The notes under the pieces: generated by a model
Database searches by the model: none
The model's input: only the letters and a program-made list of their open reading frames with translations
Told to the model about the DNA's origin: nothing
Origin: Prochlorococcus sp. AG-402-K04
Lineage (GTDB): Bacteria > Cyanobacteriota > Cyanobacteriia > PCC-6307 > Cyanobiaceae
Assembly: GCA_003216895.1 (NCBI GenBank)
Contig: QCID01000001.1
Coordinates: 1-64,000, forward strand
Length of the DNA stretch: 64,000 bases
Direction of reading: 5' to 3'
In this document: positions 43,837 through 54,862 of the stretch, in pieces
Layout: the number at the start of each line of letters is the position of its first letter
Position numbering within the stretch: the stretch's first letter is position 1
Made by a program: the position numbers and the translations under genes

Positions 43837-46800
43837 ATGAGTTTTGTCCCAATTCATAATCATAGTGATTACAGCCTTCTTGATGGAGCTAGTCAGCTCC
43901 CTTTGATGGTTCAAAGGGCAAAGGAATTAGGGATGCCAGCTCTAGCCCTTACGGATCATGGAGTAATGTATGGCGCGATTGAATTATTGAAGTTATGCAA
44001 GGCTGCAAATATAAAGCCAATTATTGGGAATGAGATGTACGTTATCAATGGTTCAATTGATGATCCTCAGCCCAAAAAAGAGAAAAGATATCATCTTGTT
44101 GTTGTTGCAAAAAACCAAATTGGCTATGAAAATCTCGTAAAATTAACAACACTTAGTCATTTAAACGGTGTTAGAGGAAGAGGGATCTTTTCAAGACCAT
44201 GTATAGATAAGTCTTTATTCAAGAAATATAGTGAGGGGTTAATTTGTTCAACAGCTTGCTTAGGTGGTGAAATTCCACAAGCGATATTAAAAGGAAGAAA
44301 TGATGTCGCTAGAGAAGTAGCAGCTTGGTATAAAGAAGTTTTGGGTGATGATTTTTATCTTGAAATTCAAGACCATGGATCAATTGAGGATAGAATTGTT
44401 AATAGTGAAATAGTTAAAATATCTGAAGAACTTGATATCCAAATTATAGCTACCAATGATGCTCATTATGTGTCAAAGAATGATATTGAAGCACATGATG
44501 CATTAATTTGTGTTCTCACAGGAAAATTAATTAGTGATCACAAAAGATTAAGGTATACAGGGACTGAATATATTAAATCTGAGGAAGAAATGAGAAGTTT
44601 ATTTACTGATCATTTAGATAAGGATGTTATAAATAGTGCAATAGAAAATACTGTCAAACTATCAAGCAAGGTTGAAGAGTATACTATCTTAGGTACTTAT
44701 AAGATGCCTAATTTCCCTATACCTAATGGATATAAACCAATCGAATATCTTAAAGAGATAACTATCAATGGTTTGAAAGAAATCTTAGATATTAATGAGT
44801 TTAAAAATTTTCCAAGCAATTATAAAGAAAGACTTGATTATGAGTTAAATGTAATAGAACAAATGGGGTTTCCTACTTATTTTCTTGTAGTATGGGATTA
44901 TATTAGATTTGCAAGAGAACAAAATATTCCTGTTGGACCAGGTAGAGGATCAGCAGCTGGTTCTTTAGTCGCTTTCTCTCTTCATATAACTAATATTGAT
45001 CCAGTTGAAAATGGTTTATTATTTGAAAGATTTCTAAATCCCGAGAGAAAGTCAATGCCAGATATTGATACTGATTTTTGTATTGAAAGACGAGGAGAAG
45101 TTATTGATTATGTTACAAAAAAGTATGGTGAAGATAAAGTTGCACAGATAATTACATTTAACAGAATGACATCTAAGGCTGTTTTGAAAGATGTAGCTCG
45201 TGTACTTGATATTCCCTATGGAGAGGCAGACCGCTTAGCGAAATTAATTCCAGTTGTGAGAGGTAAGCCTGCAAAATTGTCATCTATGATTTCCAAAGAA
45301 TCGCCAAATAAGGATTTCTATGAAAAATACACCAATGATTCAAGAGTAAAGAAATGGGTTGATATGGCAATGAGGATTGAAGGAACAAATAAGACTTTTG
45401 GTGTACATGCAGCAGGTGTAGTTATTGCAGCTAATTCACTTGATAATTTAGTTCCTCTTCAAAGAAACAATGATGGACAAATAATTACTCAATACTTTAT
45501 GGAAGATATTGAATCACTAGGCCTTTTGAAGATGGACTTCTTAGGCCTTAGAAATCTCACAATGATCGAAAAGACAATTAATTTAGTTGAGAAATCAATT
45601 GGTAAGAGATTATATCCTGATTCTTTGCCTTTCACAGATGAAAAAACATTCGAATTACTTTCTAGGGGTGATTTAGAAGGGATTTTTCAACTTGAATCTA
45701 GTGGAATGAGACAAATAGTAAAAGATCTAAAACCCTCATCTCTTGAGGATATTTCTTCAATTCTTGCCCTATATCGTCCAGGTCCTCTTGATGCAGGATT
45801 AATTCCTAAATTTATAAATAGAAAACATGGTAAGGAGAGTATTGATTTTCAACATAAGTCACTTGAACCTATTTTAAGTGAGACTTACGGAATCATGGTT
45901 TATCAAGAGCAGATCATGAAGATCGCACAGGATTTAGCTGGCTATTCTCTTGGTCAAGCAGATTTGTTAAGAAGAGCAATGGGTAAGAAGAAAGTATCAG
46001 AAATGCAACGTCATAGAACGCTTTTTGTTGATGGAGCTGTTAATAATGGTGTTTCTGCAGTTGTTGCCGAAAAGTTATTTGATCAAATGGTTTTGTTTGC
46101 TGAATATTGCTTTAACAAAAGTCATTCAACTGCTTATGGCGCGGTTACCTATCAGACTGCTTATTTAAAAGCACATTATCCTGTCGCTTATATGGCTGCA
46201 TTGCTTACAGTTAATTCTAGCTCGACAGACAAGGTTCAAAGATACATTTCTAACTGTAATTCAATGGGGATAAATGTAATGCCTCCAAATATCAATACCT
46301 CTGATGTTGATTTCACTCCAAAAGATAATTCAATTCTTTTTGGTTTTTCAGCGGTTAAAAATTTAGGTGATGGTGCAATTAGAAAAATTATTACCTCTCG
46401 GGATGAAGATGGTGAATTTACTTCTTTAGCTCAATTCTGTGACCGAATTTCACTTAGTGCCGTCAATAGAAGAGGACTTGAGGCTTTAATCCATAGTGGA
46501 GCTCTTGATTGTCTTGAAAAAAATGCAAATCGTGCTCAGCTTATAGCTGATTTGGATTTAACTATTGAATGGGCTTCTTCTAGAGCAAAAGATAGATCTA
46601 GTGGACAAGGCAATCTTTTCGATCTTTCTTCTTCCATAAATAATGAATCATCACCGCATACTGATTATTTATCCGTTCCAAAGGCGAAACAAGTAAACGA
46701 GTATCTTCCTTCAGACAAGCTTAAATTAGAAAAAGAACATGTAGGGTTCTATCTATCGGATCATCCTTTGAAGCAACTTTCAGAACCTGCCAAATTGATT

Positions 46801-47355
46801 GCTCCTATCAGCCTTGGCTCTTTAGAAGAGCAGAAGGATAAGTCAAAGGTTAGTGTTATTGCAATGATTCCAGAGATGAGAGAAGTCACAACTAGAAAAG
46901 GTGACAGGATGGCAATTATACAATTAGAGGATTTAACTGGTTCTTGTGAGGCGGTTGTCTTCCCAAAAAGTTATGAACGATTATCTGAACATTTGATGGT
47001 TGAAACGAGGTTATTGATCTGGGGCAGCGTAGATAGGAGAGATGAGACTGTTCAATTGATTATTGATGATTGTCGTGAAATAGATGATTTACGATTTCTC
47101 TTGATTGATCTTCGTCCTGATCAAGCTACTGATATCAATATTCAGCATAAATTAAGAGAATGTCTTTCTAAGAACAGACCTGCCAGAAATGAATTAGGTG
47201 TACGAATTCCTGTAGTAGCCTGTCTCAAGGACAGCAATAATACTCGGTATGTAAGGTTGGGCGATCAATTTTGCGTAAAGGATACTGATCTAGCATTAGA
47301 TTCACTGTCTAAGAATTCTTTCATTGCAAGATCAAGTAAAAGTCTTGTAATTTAA
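43837..47355 (+). CDS. dnaE: DNA polymerase III alpha subunit
   Basis: 1172 residues, the replicative polymerase. An N-terminal PHP domain ([18 protein letters not shown]), the polymerase catalytic core with PDIDTDF (408-414) and a C-terminal OB fold and beta-clamp-binding region are present. A small inverted repeat AACCAC/GTGGTT at 43772-43788 lies between gatA and dnaE. Full length with no intein. Confidence 0.97.
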   Translation: MSFVPIHNHSDYSLLDGASQLPLMVQRAKELGMPALALTDHGVMYGAIELLKLCKAANIKPIIGNEMYVINGSIDDPQPKKEKRYHLVVVAKNQIGYENLVKLTTLSHLNGVRGRGIFSRPCIDKSLFKKYSEGLICSTACLGGEIPQAILKGRNDVAREVAAWYKEVLGDDFYLEIQDHGSIEDRIVNSEIVKISEELDIQIIATNDAHYVSKNDIEAHDALICVLTGKLISDHKRLRYTGTEYIKSEEEMRSLFTDHLDKDVINSAIENTVKLSSKVEEYTILGTYKMPNFPIPNGYKPIEYLKEITINGLKEILDINEFKNFPSNYKERLDYELNVIEQMGFPTYFLVVWDYIRFAREQNIPVGPGRGSAAGSLVAFSLHITNIDPVENGLLFERFLNPERKSMPDIDTDFCIERRGEVIDYVTKKYGEDKVAQIITFNRMTSKAVLKDVARVLDIPYGEADRLAKLIPVVRGKPAKLSSMISKESPNKDFYEKYTNDSRVKKWVDMAMRIEGTNKTFGVHAAGVVIAANSLDNLVPLQRNNDGQIITQYFMEDIESLGLLKMDFLGLRNLTMIEKTINLVEKSIGKRLYPDSLPFTDEKTFELLSRGDLEGIFQLESSGMRQIVKDLKPSSLEDISSILALYRPGPLDAGLIPKFINRKHGKESIDFQHKSLEPILSETYGIMVYQEQIMKIAQDLAGYSLGQADLLRRAMGKKKVSEMQRHRTLFVDGAVNNGVSAVVAEKLFDQMVLFAEYCFNKSHSTAYGAVTYQTAYLKAHYPVAYMAALLTVNSSSTDKVQRYISNCNSMGINVMPPNINTSDVDFTPKDNSILFGFSAVKNLGDGAIRKIITSRDEDGEFTSLAQFCDRISLSAVNRRGLEALIHSGALDCLEKNANRAQLIADLDLTIEWASSRAKDRSSGQGNLFDLSSSINNESSPHTDYLSVPKAKQVNEYLPSDKLKLEKEHVGFYLSDHPLKQLSEPAKLIAPISLGSLEEQKDKSKVSVIAMIPEMREVTTRKGDRMAIIQLEDLTGSCEAVVFPKSYERLSEHLMVETRLLIWGSVDRRDETVQLIIDDCREIDDLRFLLIDLRPDQATDINIQHKLRECLSKNRPARNELGVRIPVVACLKDSNNTRYVRLGDQFCVKDTDLALDSLSKNSFIARSSKSLVI

Positions 47356-47358
47356 ATT

Positions 47359-47805
47359 TTATTTTTTACTTGAAATATCATTTTTACTTGTTTTAAAGGC
47401 ATCTTTCATCCTTTTGATGTTTGGCTTTATGTTTTCAAAACCAATAAAACTTCCAGGATTATAATCCCAACTCGCGGATAGTATTCCGTAGCTTAATCCT
47501 AATAAGCCGACAAGGAAACAAAGAGCTGAACTGACAAGAGTGACTGTTGGAGATATTTCTGCTATACCTTTACTTATTACAAAATAACTCCCAATAAATA
47601 CTCCCATACCGCTTAGGGTTGGAATACCTGTAGTAAAAGCTATTCTTCTTGCCATTCTATTTGCAACATAACTTGGTATTCCAGACTTCTTGCTATTACT
47701 TCTGGAAGATGTCTTTGAAGCTATTTTTGGAGTCGAGTTATTGCTGGAGAATCCTATTTTAACTTCTTTAGATTGGTCTTTTTTGTTTTTATTCACACCT
47801 TTCAT
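47359..47805 (-). CDS. PAM68 family protein
   Basis: 148 residues. The N-terminal half is a Ser/Lys/Asn-rich polar region; the C-terminal half has two membrane helices (about 58-78 and 86-108) and a conserved ILSASWDYNPGSFIGFENIK tail. PAM68 helps assemble photosystem II in plants and cyanobacteria. It lies 27 bases downstream of rpsO on the same strand. Confidence 0.85.
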   Translation of the reverse strand: MKGVNKNKKDQSKEVKIGFSSNNSTPKIASKTSSRSNSKKSGIPSYVANRMARRIAFTTGIPTLSGMGVFIGSYFVISKGIAEISPTVTLVSSALCFLVGLLGLSYGILSASWDYNPGSFIGFENIKPNIKRMKDAFKTSKNDISSKK

Positions 47806-47832
47806 TAGCTTCTAGCAATCTAATACCAGTCA

Positions 47833-48102
47833 TTATCCTCTAATAGCTAATTTTTCTATGAGCTCAGTATATCTTTTTTCACTTTTAGTACGAACATAGC
47901 CTAAAAGTCTTTTGCGCTGCCCAATCATTTTAAGCAATCCTTGTCTTGAGGAGAAATCATGGATATTGCCCTGAAGATGTTTGCTTAATTTTGAAATTCT
48001 TGTTGTAAGCATCGCAACTTGAACTTCTACAGAACCAGTATCAGTTGGATGTACTTGATGCGAGTTGATTAGCTTTTGTTTCTCTTCTGTGCCAAGTGAC
48101 AT
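47833..48102 (-). CDS. rpsO: 30S ribosomal protein S15
   Basis: 89 residues, the exact size of bacterial S15. Family blocks are [38 protein letters not shown] and EKRYTELI. It binds 16S rRNA early in small-subunit assembly. It starts after ruvA on the same strand. Confidence 0.97.
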   Translation of the reverse strand: MSLGTEEKQKLINSHQVHPTDTGSVEVQVAMLTTRISKLSKHLQGNIHDFSSRQGLLKMIGQRKRLLGYVRTKSEKRYTELIEKLAIRG

Positions 48103-48151
48103 TTGTTTTAGCTTTTCTTACATTGATTCTAATTTAATCCCTAGCCTTCTA

Positions 48152-48826
48152 TCAAGTACCCTTTTCGCTCAATTTCATAAGAATCTCTTTGAGATGTTTA
48201 TCCATTAGCTCTTCTCTTTCTTCTTCAGATAAGGTTTTCAATAAGAAAGAATTTTCATTCTCACTTGTTGTTACTACTTTAATTGAATCTTTTATTTCAT
48301 TATCTACATAACCAAGTGAATTTAGAATTAAATATATTTCATCAATATATTTAGAAAACTGATTTGCCTCTATTTCTTTTTTGTTGTCATTAATTTTTGC
48401 ATTAGTATCTTTAAATCTATCAAGTTTGTTTCTTAGCTCTACTATTAATCTTTCAGCGATACGTTTACCTATACCTTGCGTGGTTGTTAATAAGTTAGAC
48501 TCATTATTTTCTATTGCATTAACTAATTGATTAACGTTAAAATCATCTAATAATGCCATACCAATTTGTGGACCAATTCCATTCACGCTAATAACTTCTC
48601 GAAATAAATCTCTTTGACCAACCTCTATAAATCCATATAAACTTGTTCCATCTTCCCGATTTATTTGGTGAATCCATAACTCAATTTTATTAGAATCTTT
48701 TGCTCTACCTAATTGTGTTGGTAATTGTTGTATTTCATAACCAACACCACCAACATTTAGAACAACTCCTTCTTTGGAGGATATTTTCCATGTATGAATT
48801 ATTTCACCTTTTAACCAGCTAATCAT
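48152..48826 (-). CDS. ruvA: Holliday junction helicase subunit RuvA
   Basis: 224 residues. The OB-fold N-terminus begins MISWLKGEIIHTWK and includes GVGYEIQQLP, and helix-hairpin-helix motifs ISVNGIGPQIGMALLDDF and TTQGIGKRIAERLIVEL follow. It forms the junction-binding tetramer that loads RuvB. C-terminal domain III is present. Full length. Confidence 0.95.
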   Translation of the reverse strand: MISWLKGEIIHTWKISSKEGVVLNVGGVGYEIQQLPTQLGRAKDSNKIELWIHQINREDGTSLYGFIEVGQRDLFREVISVNGIGPQIGMALLDDFNVNQLVNAIENNESNLLTTTQGIGKRIAERLIVELRNKLDRFKDTNAKINDNKKEIEANQFSKYIDEIYLILNSLGYVDNEIKDSIKVVTTSENENSFLLKTLSEEEREELMDKHLKEILMKLSEKGT

Positions 48827-48874
48827 TCTGCATTTACTAAATAATTTAATTTAAACTTATAGGACAATTAAAAT

Positions 48875-49261
48875 TTAACCACCGTCAATTTGACATCCAA
48901 CCAAAGAACCTCCTACAAGTCCTGCAGGAATTACCCACCAACGGTCTTTCCCTCTGGATATTGCAGTAGCGATGCCTGCACCTAATATCCCGCCTGCAAT
49001 TGTTCCTTCAGAGCAATCGTTATTATCAAATTCATCTTTATTTGTTGATAAATCAGCACTTGGGCAGGGAACCTCTATTGTCTCTTCCCATTGATTTACA
49101 ACTCCAGGAGCATCTCTTGTCCCTGGTATGTATTCTTCTCTATATTCATTTCTTGTACAAGTTCTACTTGATGAGAATCCTCGCTGAAATTCATTGGCAA
49201 GAATTGATGTAGACCCTGTGAAAATAAGAACTGTTGAAAAAATGAGATATTTAAAGTTCAT
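48875..49261 (-). CDS. Secreted or periplasmic glycine-zipper protein
   Basis: 128 residues. A signal peptide (NFKYLIFSTVLIFTGSTSILA) is followed by a Cys-containing region and a glycine-zipper-like helix (GTIAGGILGAGIATAISRG) that can insert in or span membranes. Four Cys in the mature part (SSSRTC, VPCPSA, NDCSEG, GCQIDGG) might form disulfides. It overlaps the end of the DMT permease gene by 4 bases (ATGA), so the two are coupled. Confidence 0.7.
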   Translation of the reverse strand: MNFKYLIFSTVLIFTGSTSILANEFQRGFSSSRTCTRNEYREEYIPGTRDAPGVVNQWEETIEVPCPSADLSTNKDEFDNNDCSEGTIAGGILGAGIATAISRGKDRWWVIPAGLVGGSLVGCQIDGG

Positions 49262-50166
49262 ATTTTTGGTTGTGAGGTTTTCGACGCACTTATACTAATA
49301 ATAGTAGAAATTAGTACGCAAAAACCACCTAAGTAAATGGAACTTGTTAAAGCTTCTTTGAAAATCAATACACCCCATATACTTGCAAAGACAACTTGAG
49401 AATAATTAAGTGATGTTGCTTGGCCAGCTGGAAGCAATGTTAATCCCTCTGTGATGTAGAGTTGTCCAACCTGTGTAAATACACCAATACCTATTATCCA
49501 GAGCCAATCAGTTCCTGTTGGTAATACAAAATCATTAATAATAAAAGGTATTGAAATAGGTATTGAGACCAAAGGAAAGTAGTAAATAATCACTAGAGGA
49601 TGTTCTTTTGAGGATAGTTTTCTTACACATATGTATGCTAATGATGTCATTAATGCTCCCGATATTGCAATGATTAGAGCTATTATTGTTTCTCTTATAT
49701 TGTTATTGGCGTTTAATTCTGGTTGACTTACCAATACGATACCTATCCATCCAATAATGATTGAGTAAACTATTCTTTTTAATATATATTCTCTTAAAAA
49801 TATATACGCACATATTACTGTAAAAGTAGGGTAAATATATTGTATTACTGTTGCTGTTGCTATGGGTAATATTGTTAGGGCTTTGAAGATACAAAATAGT
49901 GCAACTGTTCCCAGTAAGCCCCTTATAATTAATAATCTCTTTTGATATCCCCAAGGGTTGATTTTGTTTTTATATAAGAAGAACCTTGTTATTATTATAC
50001 TTATAGTAGCCCTAGCAAAAACAAGTTCTGAAATAGGTATCCTCCCCCCAATCGCCTTCACACAAACACTCATAAGGCTAAAAGCAATTCCGCTTCCTAA
50101 TAAAAATTTGATTCCTTTTAAATTCTTTTCAATATTAAATTCATCTTTAAGTTGTTTTTTACTCAA
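49258..50166 (-). CDS. DMT superfamily (EamA) permease
   Basis: 302 residues with about ten membrane helices in two EamA halves. The first half begins with GIKFLLGSGIAFSLMSVCVK and the second repeats it at about residue 165. The substrate is unknown. The frame begins with TTG at 50166. Divergent from dnaG. Confidence 0.88.
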   Translation of the reverse strand: MSKKQLKDEFNIEKNLKGIKFLLGSGIAFSLMSVCVKAIGGRIPISELVFARATISIIITRFFLYKNKINPWGYQKRLLIIRGLLGTVALFCIFKALTILPIATATVIQYIYPTFTVICAYIFLREYILKRIVYSIIIGWIGIVLVSQPELNANNNIRETIIALIIAISGALMTSLAYICVRKLSSKEHPLVIIYYFPLVSIPISIPFIINDFVLPTGTDWLWIIGIGVFTQVGQLYITEGLTLLPAGQATSLNYSQVVFASIWGVLIFKEALTSSIYLGGFCVLISTIISISASKTSQPKI

Positions 50167-50214
50167 TTTCTAAATCTCTTAACTAAATATTTAAAGATCA
50201 ATTAAAATTATAAT

Positions 50215-52242
50215 ATGGCTTCTGATCGACTACATCCCAGGACAATTGAGTCTGTCAAAGAGCGTGTAGATATTGTTGATGTAGTTGGTGAGCACGTTGT
50301 CTTAAAGAAAAAAGGTAAGGAATATGTTGGAATATGTCCTTTTCATGATGATAGTAAGCCTTCAATGTCAGTAATTCCTGGCAAGCAATTTTATTATTGT
50401 TTTTCATGTGGAGCAGGTGGAAATGCAATTAAATTTTTGATGGAGTTTCAGAGGCAAAGTTTTAGTGATGTTGTTCTTGATCTGGCTAAAAAATATCAAG
50501 TACCTATAGATACAGTTGAAGGGCCTCAACAGGAAAGACTCAAGCAACAAATTTCACGTAGAGATACACTTTATCGTGTTTTAAAATTGGCTACAGGTTG
50601 GTTTAGAAATCAATTAAATTCTTCATGTGGAGAAAATGCTCTTAATTATCTTAAAAATACACGTCATTTGAGTGATGGTACTTTAATTAATTTTGAGCTT
50701 GGATTTGCACCAGATAACTGGGATTCATTACTCCAATATTTTGTAGATATAGAAAAAGTCAGTGTTGAGATTCTTGAATCGGCAGGATTAATTGTCCCAC
50801 GAAAGGGTGGTAATGGTTTTTATGATAGATTTCGTAATCGTATTATTGTTCCTATACATGACAGGCAAAAAAGAGTTATTGGTTTTGGAGGGAGGAGTCT
50901 TGATGGCTCAGAGCCTAAGTATTTAAATTCACCTGAGACTGAAATCTTTGAAAAAGGTAAAAATCTTTTTGGTTTAGACAAATCAGCACTTTCCATCAGA
51001 AAAAAAGATTATGCAGTTGTAGTTGAAGGATATTTTGATGTGATGGCACTTCATGATTGTGGTATTACAAATGTTGTTGCCTCGTTGGGAACGGCATTAA
51101 GTAGCAATCAAATAACGCTTCTCTCTCGCTCTACCGATAGTAAAAAGATTCTTTTAAATTTTGACTCAGATAATGCTGGAATTCGAGCTGCTAATCGTGC
51201 TATTAGTGAAGTGGAAAACCTTGCTATTCAAGGTCAACTAGATTTAAGAGTTCTTCAATTACCTTCAGGTAAAGATCCAGATGAGTTTCTCAAGGATAAT
51301 TCACCATCCGAATATGAAGCATTAGCAGCTAAATCACCTCTCTGGATGGATTGGCAAATAGATCAATCTTTGAAGGATTTAGATTTAAATAAATCTGATC
51401 AATTTCAGGAAGCTGTTAGTACTTTGGTAAGACTTCTTGGCAAGCTACCTCAAACAGCGATCAGAACTCATTATCTACAGAAGGTCGCTCAGCGTCTTAG
51501 TGGAGGTCAAGGTCGATTCGCTCTACAACTTGAGGAAGATTTACGCAATCAAATTAGTGGTCAAAGATGGCACGGACGTTCAAAAAAATATGATAAACCT
51601 CAAGAAGTTAGTCTAAGAGAAAGAAGCGAAGCAGATATAATTTTTACATATATTCACTGTCCTAATTATCGAGCTCATATTCGTTATGAATTATGGATAA
51701 GGGACTTAGATGGTTTCGCAATCATTCATCATCGAGCAATTTGGTCAACTATAAGTAATATTGAGGAGAATATGTTTGGCTCTGAAACTGTTGAAAAGAT
51801 AAATCGTTCTAACGATTCAAACAATATTTTAGCAGATGTCGATCTAATTAAAAACTTGTTAGATAACTTCCTCCTTAATGATAATGAACATCTGCCTAAA
51901 CTTACCCCTTTTCTAGAGGTTAATGAACTTCGTTTGGCTACCCTAAGCGATCCCGAGTCGCTCATTCGAGGAGCACTAGCTGCTCTTGAAAAGCAAAAAT
52001 CTTTAAAACGTTGTAGACATCTAATTGAAGCATGGAGTTCTCAACGATTACAAACTCTTGAAAACTGTATAGCCTCACTTATTGTCCAAGAAAAATCTGA
52101 ACCAAGTAATTCATCTGATATGGAACAGAAAGTTATTAGCATGTTTGAAGAGTTAAATAATGACGCTATAAATTTTCAACAACTTTATTACGCTGAGAGA
52201 AAACATATATTAAACTTAGATCAACAGCGATGCTATCAATAA
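50215..52242 (+). CDS. dnaG: DNA primase
   Basis: 675 residues. The N-terminal CHC2 zinc finger is C41, H44, C62 and C65; the catalytic TOPRIM core includes VVVEGYFDVMALHDCGITNVVASLGTAL and LLNFDSDNAG. The C-terminal DnaB-binding domain is divergent, as in many cyanobacteria. Makes RNA primers for replication. Full length. Confidence 0.96.
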   Translation: MASDRLHPRTIESVKERVDIVDVVGEHVVLKKKGKEYVGICPFHDDSKPSMSVIPGKQFYYCFSCGAGGNAIKFLMEFQRQSFSDVVLDLAKKYQVPIDTVEGPQQERLKQQISRRDTLYRVLKLATGWFRNQLNSSCGENALNYLKNTRHLSDGTLINFELGFAPDNWDSLLQYFVDIEKVSVEILESAGLIVPRKGGNGFYDRFRNRIIVPIHDRQKRVIGFGGRSLDGSEPKYLNSPETEIFEKGKNLFGLDKSALSIRKKDYAVVVEGYFDVMALHDCGITNVVASLGTALSSNQITLLSRSTDSKKILLNFDSDNAGIRAANRAISEVENLAIQGQLDLRVLQLPSGKDPDEFLKDNSPSEYEALAAKSPLWMDWQIDQSLKDLDLNKSDQFQEAVSTLVRLLGKLPQTAIRTHYLQKVAQRLSGGQGRFALQLEEDLRNQISGQRWHGRSKKYDKPQEVSLRERSEADIIFTYIHCPNYRAHIRYELWIRDLDGFAIIHHRAIWSTISNIEENMFGSETVEKINRSNDSNNILADVDLIKNLLDNFLLNDNEHLPKLTPFLEVNELRLATLSDPESLIRGALAALEKQKSLKRCRHLIEAWSSQRLQTLENCIASLIVQEKSEPSNSSDMEQKVISMFEELNNDAINFQQLYYAERKHILNLDQQRCYQ

Positions 52243-52264
52243 TTTTCTGTAGTTATATTTATCA

Positions 52265-52564
52265 ATGAAAAATTCCACTCCCTTTAATTTAGATGAATGT
52301 TCTTTATCTAATGATCTTTGGCCTAATTTTATTAATAAAATTGGATTTATTAAAGCAAATTTAGCTGTACGTCAATCTCTCGATCTTCAGAGAATGCAGG
52401 GATCGAATGCTACTCTTCCTGTTCTTATTCTTGAGACATGTGGAACGGCGCTTGTTAATTCTAATTCTATTAAGACTTTTATTGGTCTTTCTTACTTGGA
52501 CTCAGGAATGGTTTTAATATTTAGTAGTAAATTAAAAGCGATTCAATTACTTAGAGATAATTAA
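52265..52564 (+). CDS. Hypothetical protein downstream of dnaG
   Basis: 99 residues, unrecognised. It starts 22 bases after dnaG on the same strand. The central part QRMQGSNATLPVLILETCGT looks like a small globular fold. No signal peptide. Confidence 0.6.
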   Translation: MKNSTPFNLDECSLSNDLWPNFINKIGFIKANLAVRQSLDLQRMQGSNATLPVLILETCGTALVNSNSIKTFIGLSYLDSGMVLIFSSKLKAIQLLRDN

Positions 52565-52569
52565 TATAA

Positions 52570-53028
52570 TTATAGACAATATTTTTCTAATTCTTCTCTT
52601 ACTAATCTAGGTTTATCTTCCAATATATACGCTTGTCTCTCTTTCTCTTCCTCTCCAGATATTTCTATAGATCCATTCAAAGCATTCATCTTGGACATGT
52701 TCATTTTTAACTTTTCATCTATCTTTATTATTTTTCCATCATTACATTCCTGAGCAACATGGACAGCTTCATGTCTTAATGCTTTTTTTAAATGTAATGC
52801 TGTCCTTTCAAATTTATCTATATCTTTCTTTCTTAGAAGCGTATAGTTCTCTCTCTTCTTAGCATTATTTGTGCAAAGAATAATCACTTTATTTCTCTTG
52901 TCTAAAAATCCTACATTGTCATCACTTAATAAGCATAGTTGTGTATTTTCTTCTGTTTTATACCCAGCTTTTTCTACGATTTTTATTATTTCTACTTCTA
53001 TTTTATCCATATACTCTAAGAACTCCAT
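52570..53028 (-). CDS. Putative small HExxH metalloprotein
   Basis: 152 residues. RHEAVHVAQE has H86-E87-x2-H90, the zinc-binding signature of gluzincin/metzincin-type peptidases, and E138-E141 or D148 may supply the third ligand. There is no signal peptide, so it is probably cytoplasmic. It follows umuC on the same strand with 85 bases between, and could be part of the damage-induced unit. Whether it is an active peptidase cannot be told. Confidence 0.6.
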   Translation of the reverse strand: MEFLEYMDKIEVEIIKIVEKAGYKTEENTQLCLLSDDNVGFLDKRNKVIILCTNNAKKRENYTLLRKKDIDKFERTALHLKKALRHEAVHVAQECNDGKIIKIDEKLKMNMSKMNALNGSIEISGEEEKERQAYILEDKPRLVREELEKYCL

Positions 53029-53113
53029 TAATCTTTCTTTTTATTATTTTTAATTTATCATAACACTCTACTTAAACTGTCATATTTTTTATTCTTGTTA
53101 TTTAAATTTCTTA

Positions 53114-54391
53114 CTAATTAGCATATATAATTGGAATATTATCTATGTCTGTTGTCTTTATACTTGAAAGTTTTTTTCTAAGCGGATTCCATTCTTTCTC
53201 AATTATAGATGATCCCCAATTAATTGTATCCCTACCATTTTTTTTGTTAATTTCATCTATTATATAATTTAGTCTTTCTTGGTAAAATTCTTTTTGAATA
53301 ACTTGTTCATTAAAGAGTAGTTTCTGTTTATATTGATTGCTTTGTAGCTTCTGTAATATTACTCCTGCTTTTTTAAGCTTCCTATAAGGTTTGAATATTT
53401 TTTTTGTTAACTCTAAACTTTTTTTAAGAATAATTCTTGAGTCAGAAGTTGGTATGTCTATTTTTCCTGTCGCTTCACCTTTATAAAAATTTTTTGAATG
53501 AGTATTTGTATTCGTAAATACTGTAATGGCGGAAGATAATTGATTGTATTTTCGCAGCTTAGCACTTGCTATTAAAACATATTTAATGATTACTTGATTC
53601 AACTCTTCTAAGCTATCAATTGGATATGAAAAACTCCTGCTCACGCAGATTTCTTTTCGATCAGACGTTCTATCTTTTATAGGGATACAGAGGTTTCCTT
53701 TTAATTCATTTTGAATGCGTAGACCAACTACACCATATTTTTCCTTGATTTGGTTGCTTGGCATATTTCTCAGTTCTAGGGCATTAGTGATCCCTCTGTT
53801 TCTTAGCCATATCGACATTCTTTTGCCGATACCCCAAACTTTGTCTACTTTTACTTTATTGAGATAACGGTCTTTATTTTCAACAATACCTATGTCAAAT
53901 ATACCTGAATTATTTTGCATTTGTTTTGCTAGATGATTTGAAATTTTTGATAGAACTTTTGTCTCACCAATACCGATAGATATTGGTATTCCTATGTTTT
54001 GATAAACTAAAGCTCTTAAATCTTTTCCCCATTTATATAAGGACTTTCCTTTTGGACGTTTTATAGTTCCAAATGCTTCATCTATTGAATAAATTTCTAG
54101 TCCTTCACAATTTTTTCTTAGTAGCTGCATTAACCGATTACTTATATCACCGTAAAGCTCGTAATTTGAACTTCTCACATTTATATTTAATTGAGTTAGC
54201 TTATTCTTTAACTTGAAATAGGGCTGCCCCATAGGAATGCCAATTTTTCTGGCCTCTGAACTGCGAGCTATTATGCATCCATCATTATTCGAAAGTATAA
54301 CTAAGGCCTTCCCTTTTATGGAAGGATCAATCATTTGTTCGCATGATGCATAGAAATTATTTCCATCAATTTGGAGTATTGCTTTGGGCAT
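53114..54391 (-). CDS. umuC: DNA polymerase V catalytic subunit UmuC
   Basis: A Y-family translesion polymerase. The start ILQIDGNNFYASCEQM has catalytic D9; the SIDE motif is S102-I-D104-E105 in YSIDEAFG. The DNA-binding VWGIGKR helix-hairpin-helix follows. The ATG at 54391 gives 425 residues and lies 2 bases from the umuD stop; a longer frame to 54406 would overlap umuD. It has the family length of about 420. Confidence 0.93.
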   Translation of the reverse strand: MPKAILQIDGNNFYASCEQMIDPSIKGKALVILSNNDGCIIARSSEARKIGIPMGQPYFKLKNKLTQLNINVRSSNYELYGDISNRLMQLLRKNCEGLEIYSIDEAFGTIKRPKGKSLYKWGKDLRALVYQNIGIPISIGIGETKVLSKISNHLAKQMQNNSGIFDIGIVENKDRYLNKVKVDKVWGIGKRMSIWLRNRGITNALELRNMPSNQIKEKYGVVGLRIQNELKGNLCIPIKDRTSDRKEICVSRSFSYPIDSLEELNQVIIKYVLIASAKLRKYNQLSSAITVFTNTNTHSKNFYKGEATGKIDIPTSDSRIILKKSLELTKKIFKPYRKLKKAGVILQKLQSNQYKQKLLFNEQVIQKEFYQERLNYIIDEINKKNGRDTINWGSSIIEKEWNPLRKKLSSIKTTDIDNIPIIYAN

Positions 54392-54393
54392 AA

Positions 54394-54840
54394 TTAGAAT
54401 TTGCATCTTTGTAATTCATGTATCGAATAAATCGCTACTCCCCATATTTGTATATCTATATATTCATATAAGTTTATTGCTGGATAATTTTCCTTATCTG
54501 CTTTTAGATAATAACTGTCTTGCTTCTTGATAAGTCTTTTTAATGTGAATTCTCCATCCAAGAGAGCAACTACAATATCTCCAGGATTTGGGTTTATACT
54601 GCGATCTATTATTAATAAATCGTTGTTATAAATTCCTGCGTTATTCATTGAATTACCGCTTACACGTAGAAAGAATGTACTTATTGGATTCTTGATTAAG
54701 TATTTATTTAGATCGATACCGAGCTCTATATAGTCTTCCGCAGGAGAAGGAAAACCTGCAGAAATACTTTCTTTTACTAATGGAATTAATAGTGACGATA
54801 AGCCTTCCTTTGAGGAAGAGTAAGAGCGACTTGAACCCAT
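54394..54840 (-). CDS. umuD: DNA polymerase V accessory subunit UmuD
   Basis: 148 residues with a LexA/UmuD-type S24 peptidase. The likely self-cleavage site is A28-G29 in ISAGFPSPAED, and the Ser-Lys dyad is S64 in SGNSM with K101 in TLKRLIK. Cleaved UmuD' joins UmuC to form Pol V. It is preceded by a candidate LexA operator overlapping the -10 region, 28 bases upstream. Confidence 0.93.
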   Translation of the reverse strand: MGSSRSYSSSKEGLSSLLIPLVKESISAGFPSPAEDYIELGIDLNKYLIKNPISTFFLRVSGNSMNNAGIYNNDLLIIDRSINPNPGDIVVALLDGEFTLKRLIKKQDSYYLKADKENYPAINLYEYIDIQIWGVAIYSIHELQRCKF

Positions 54841-54862
54841 AGACCCAGATCAATACTATCCA

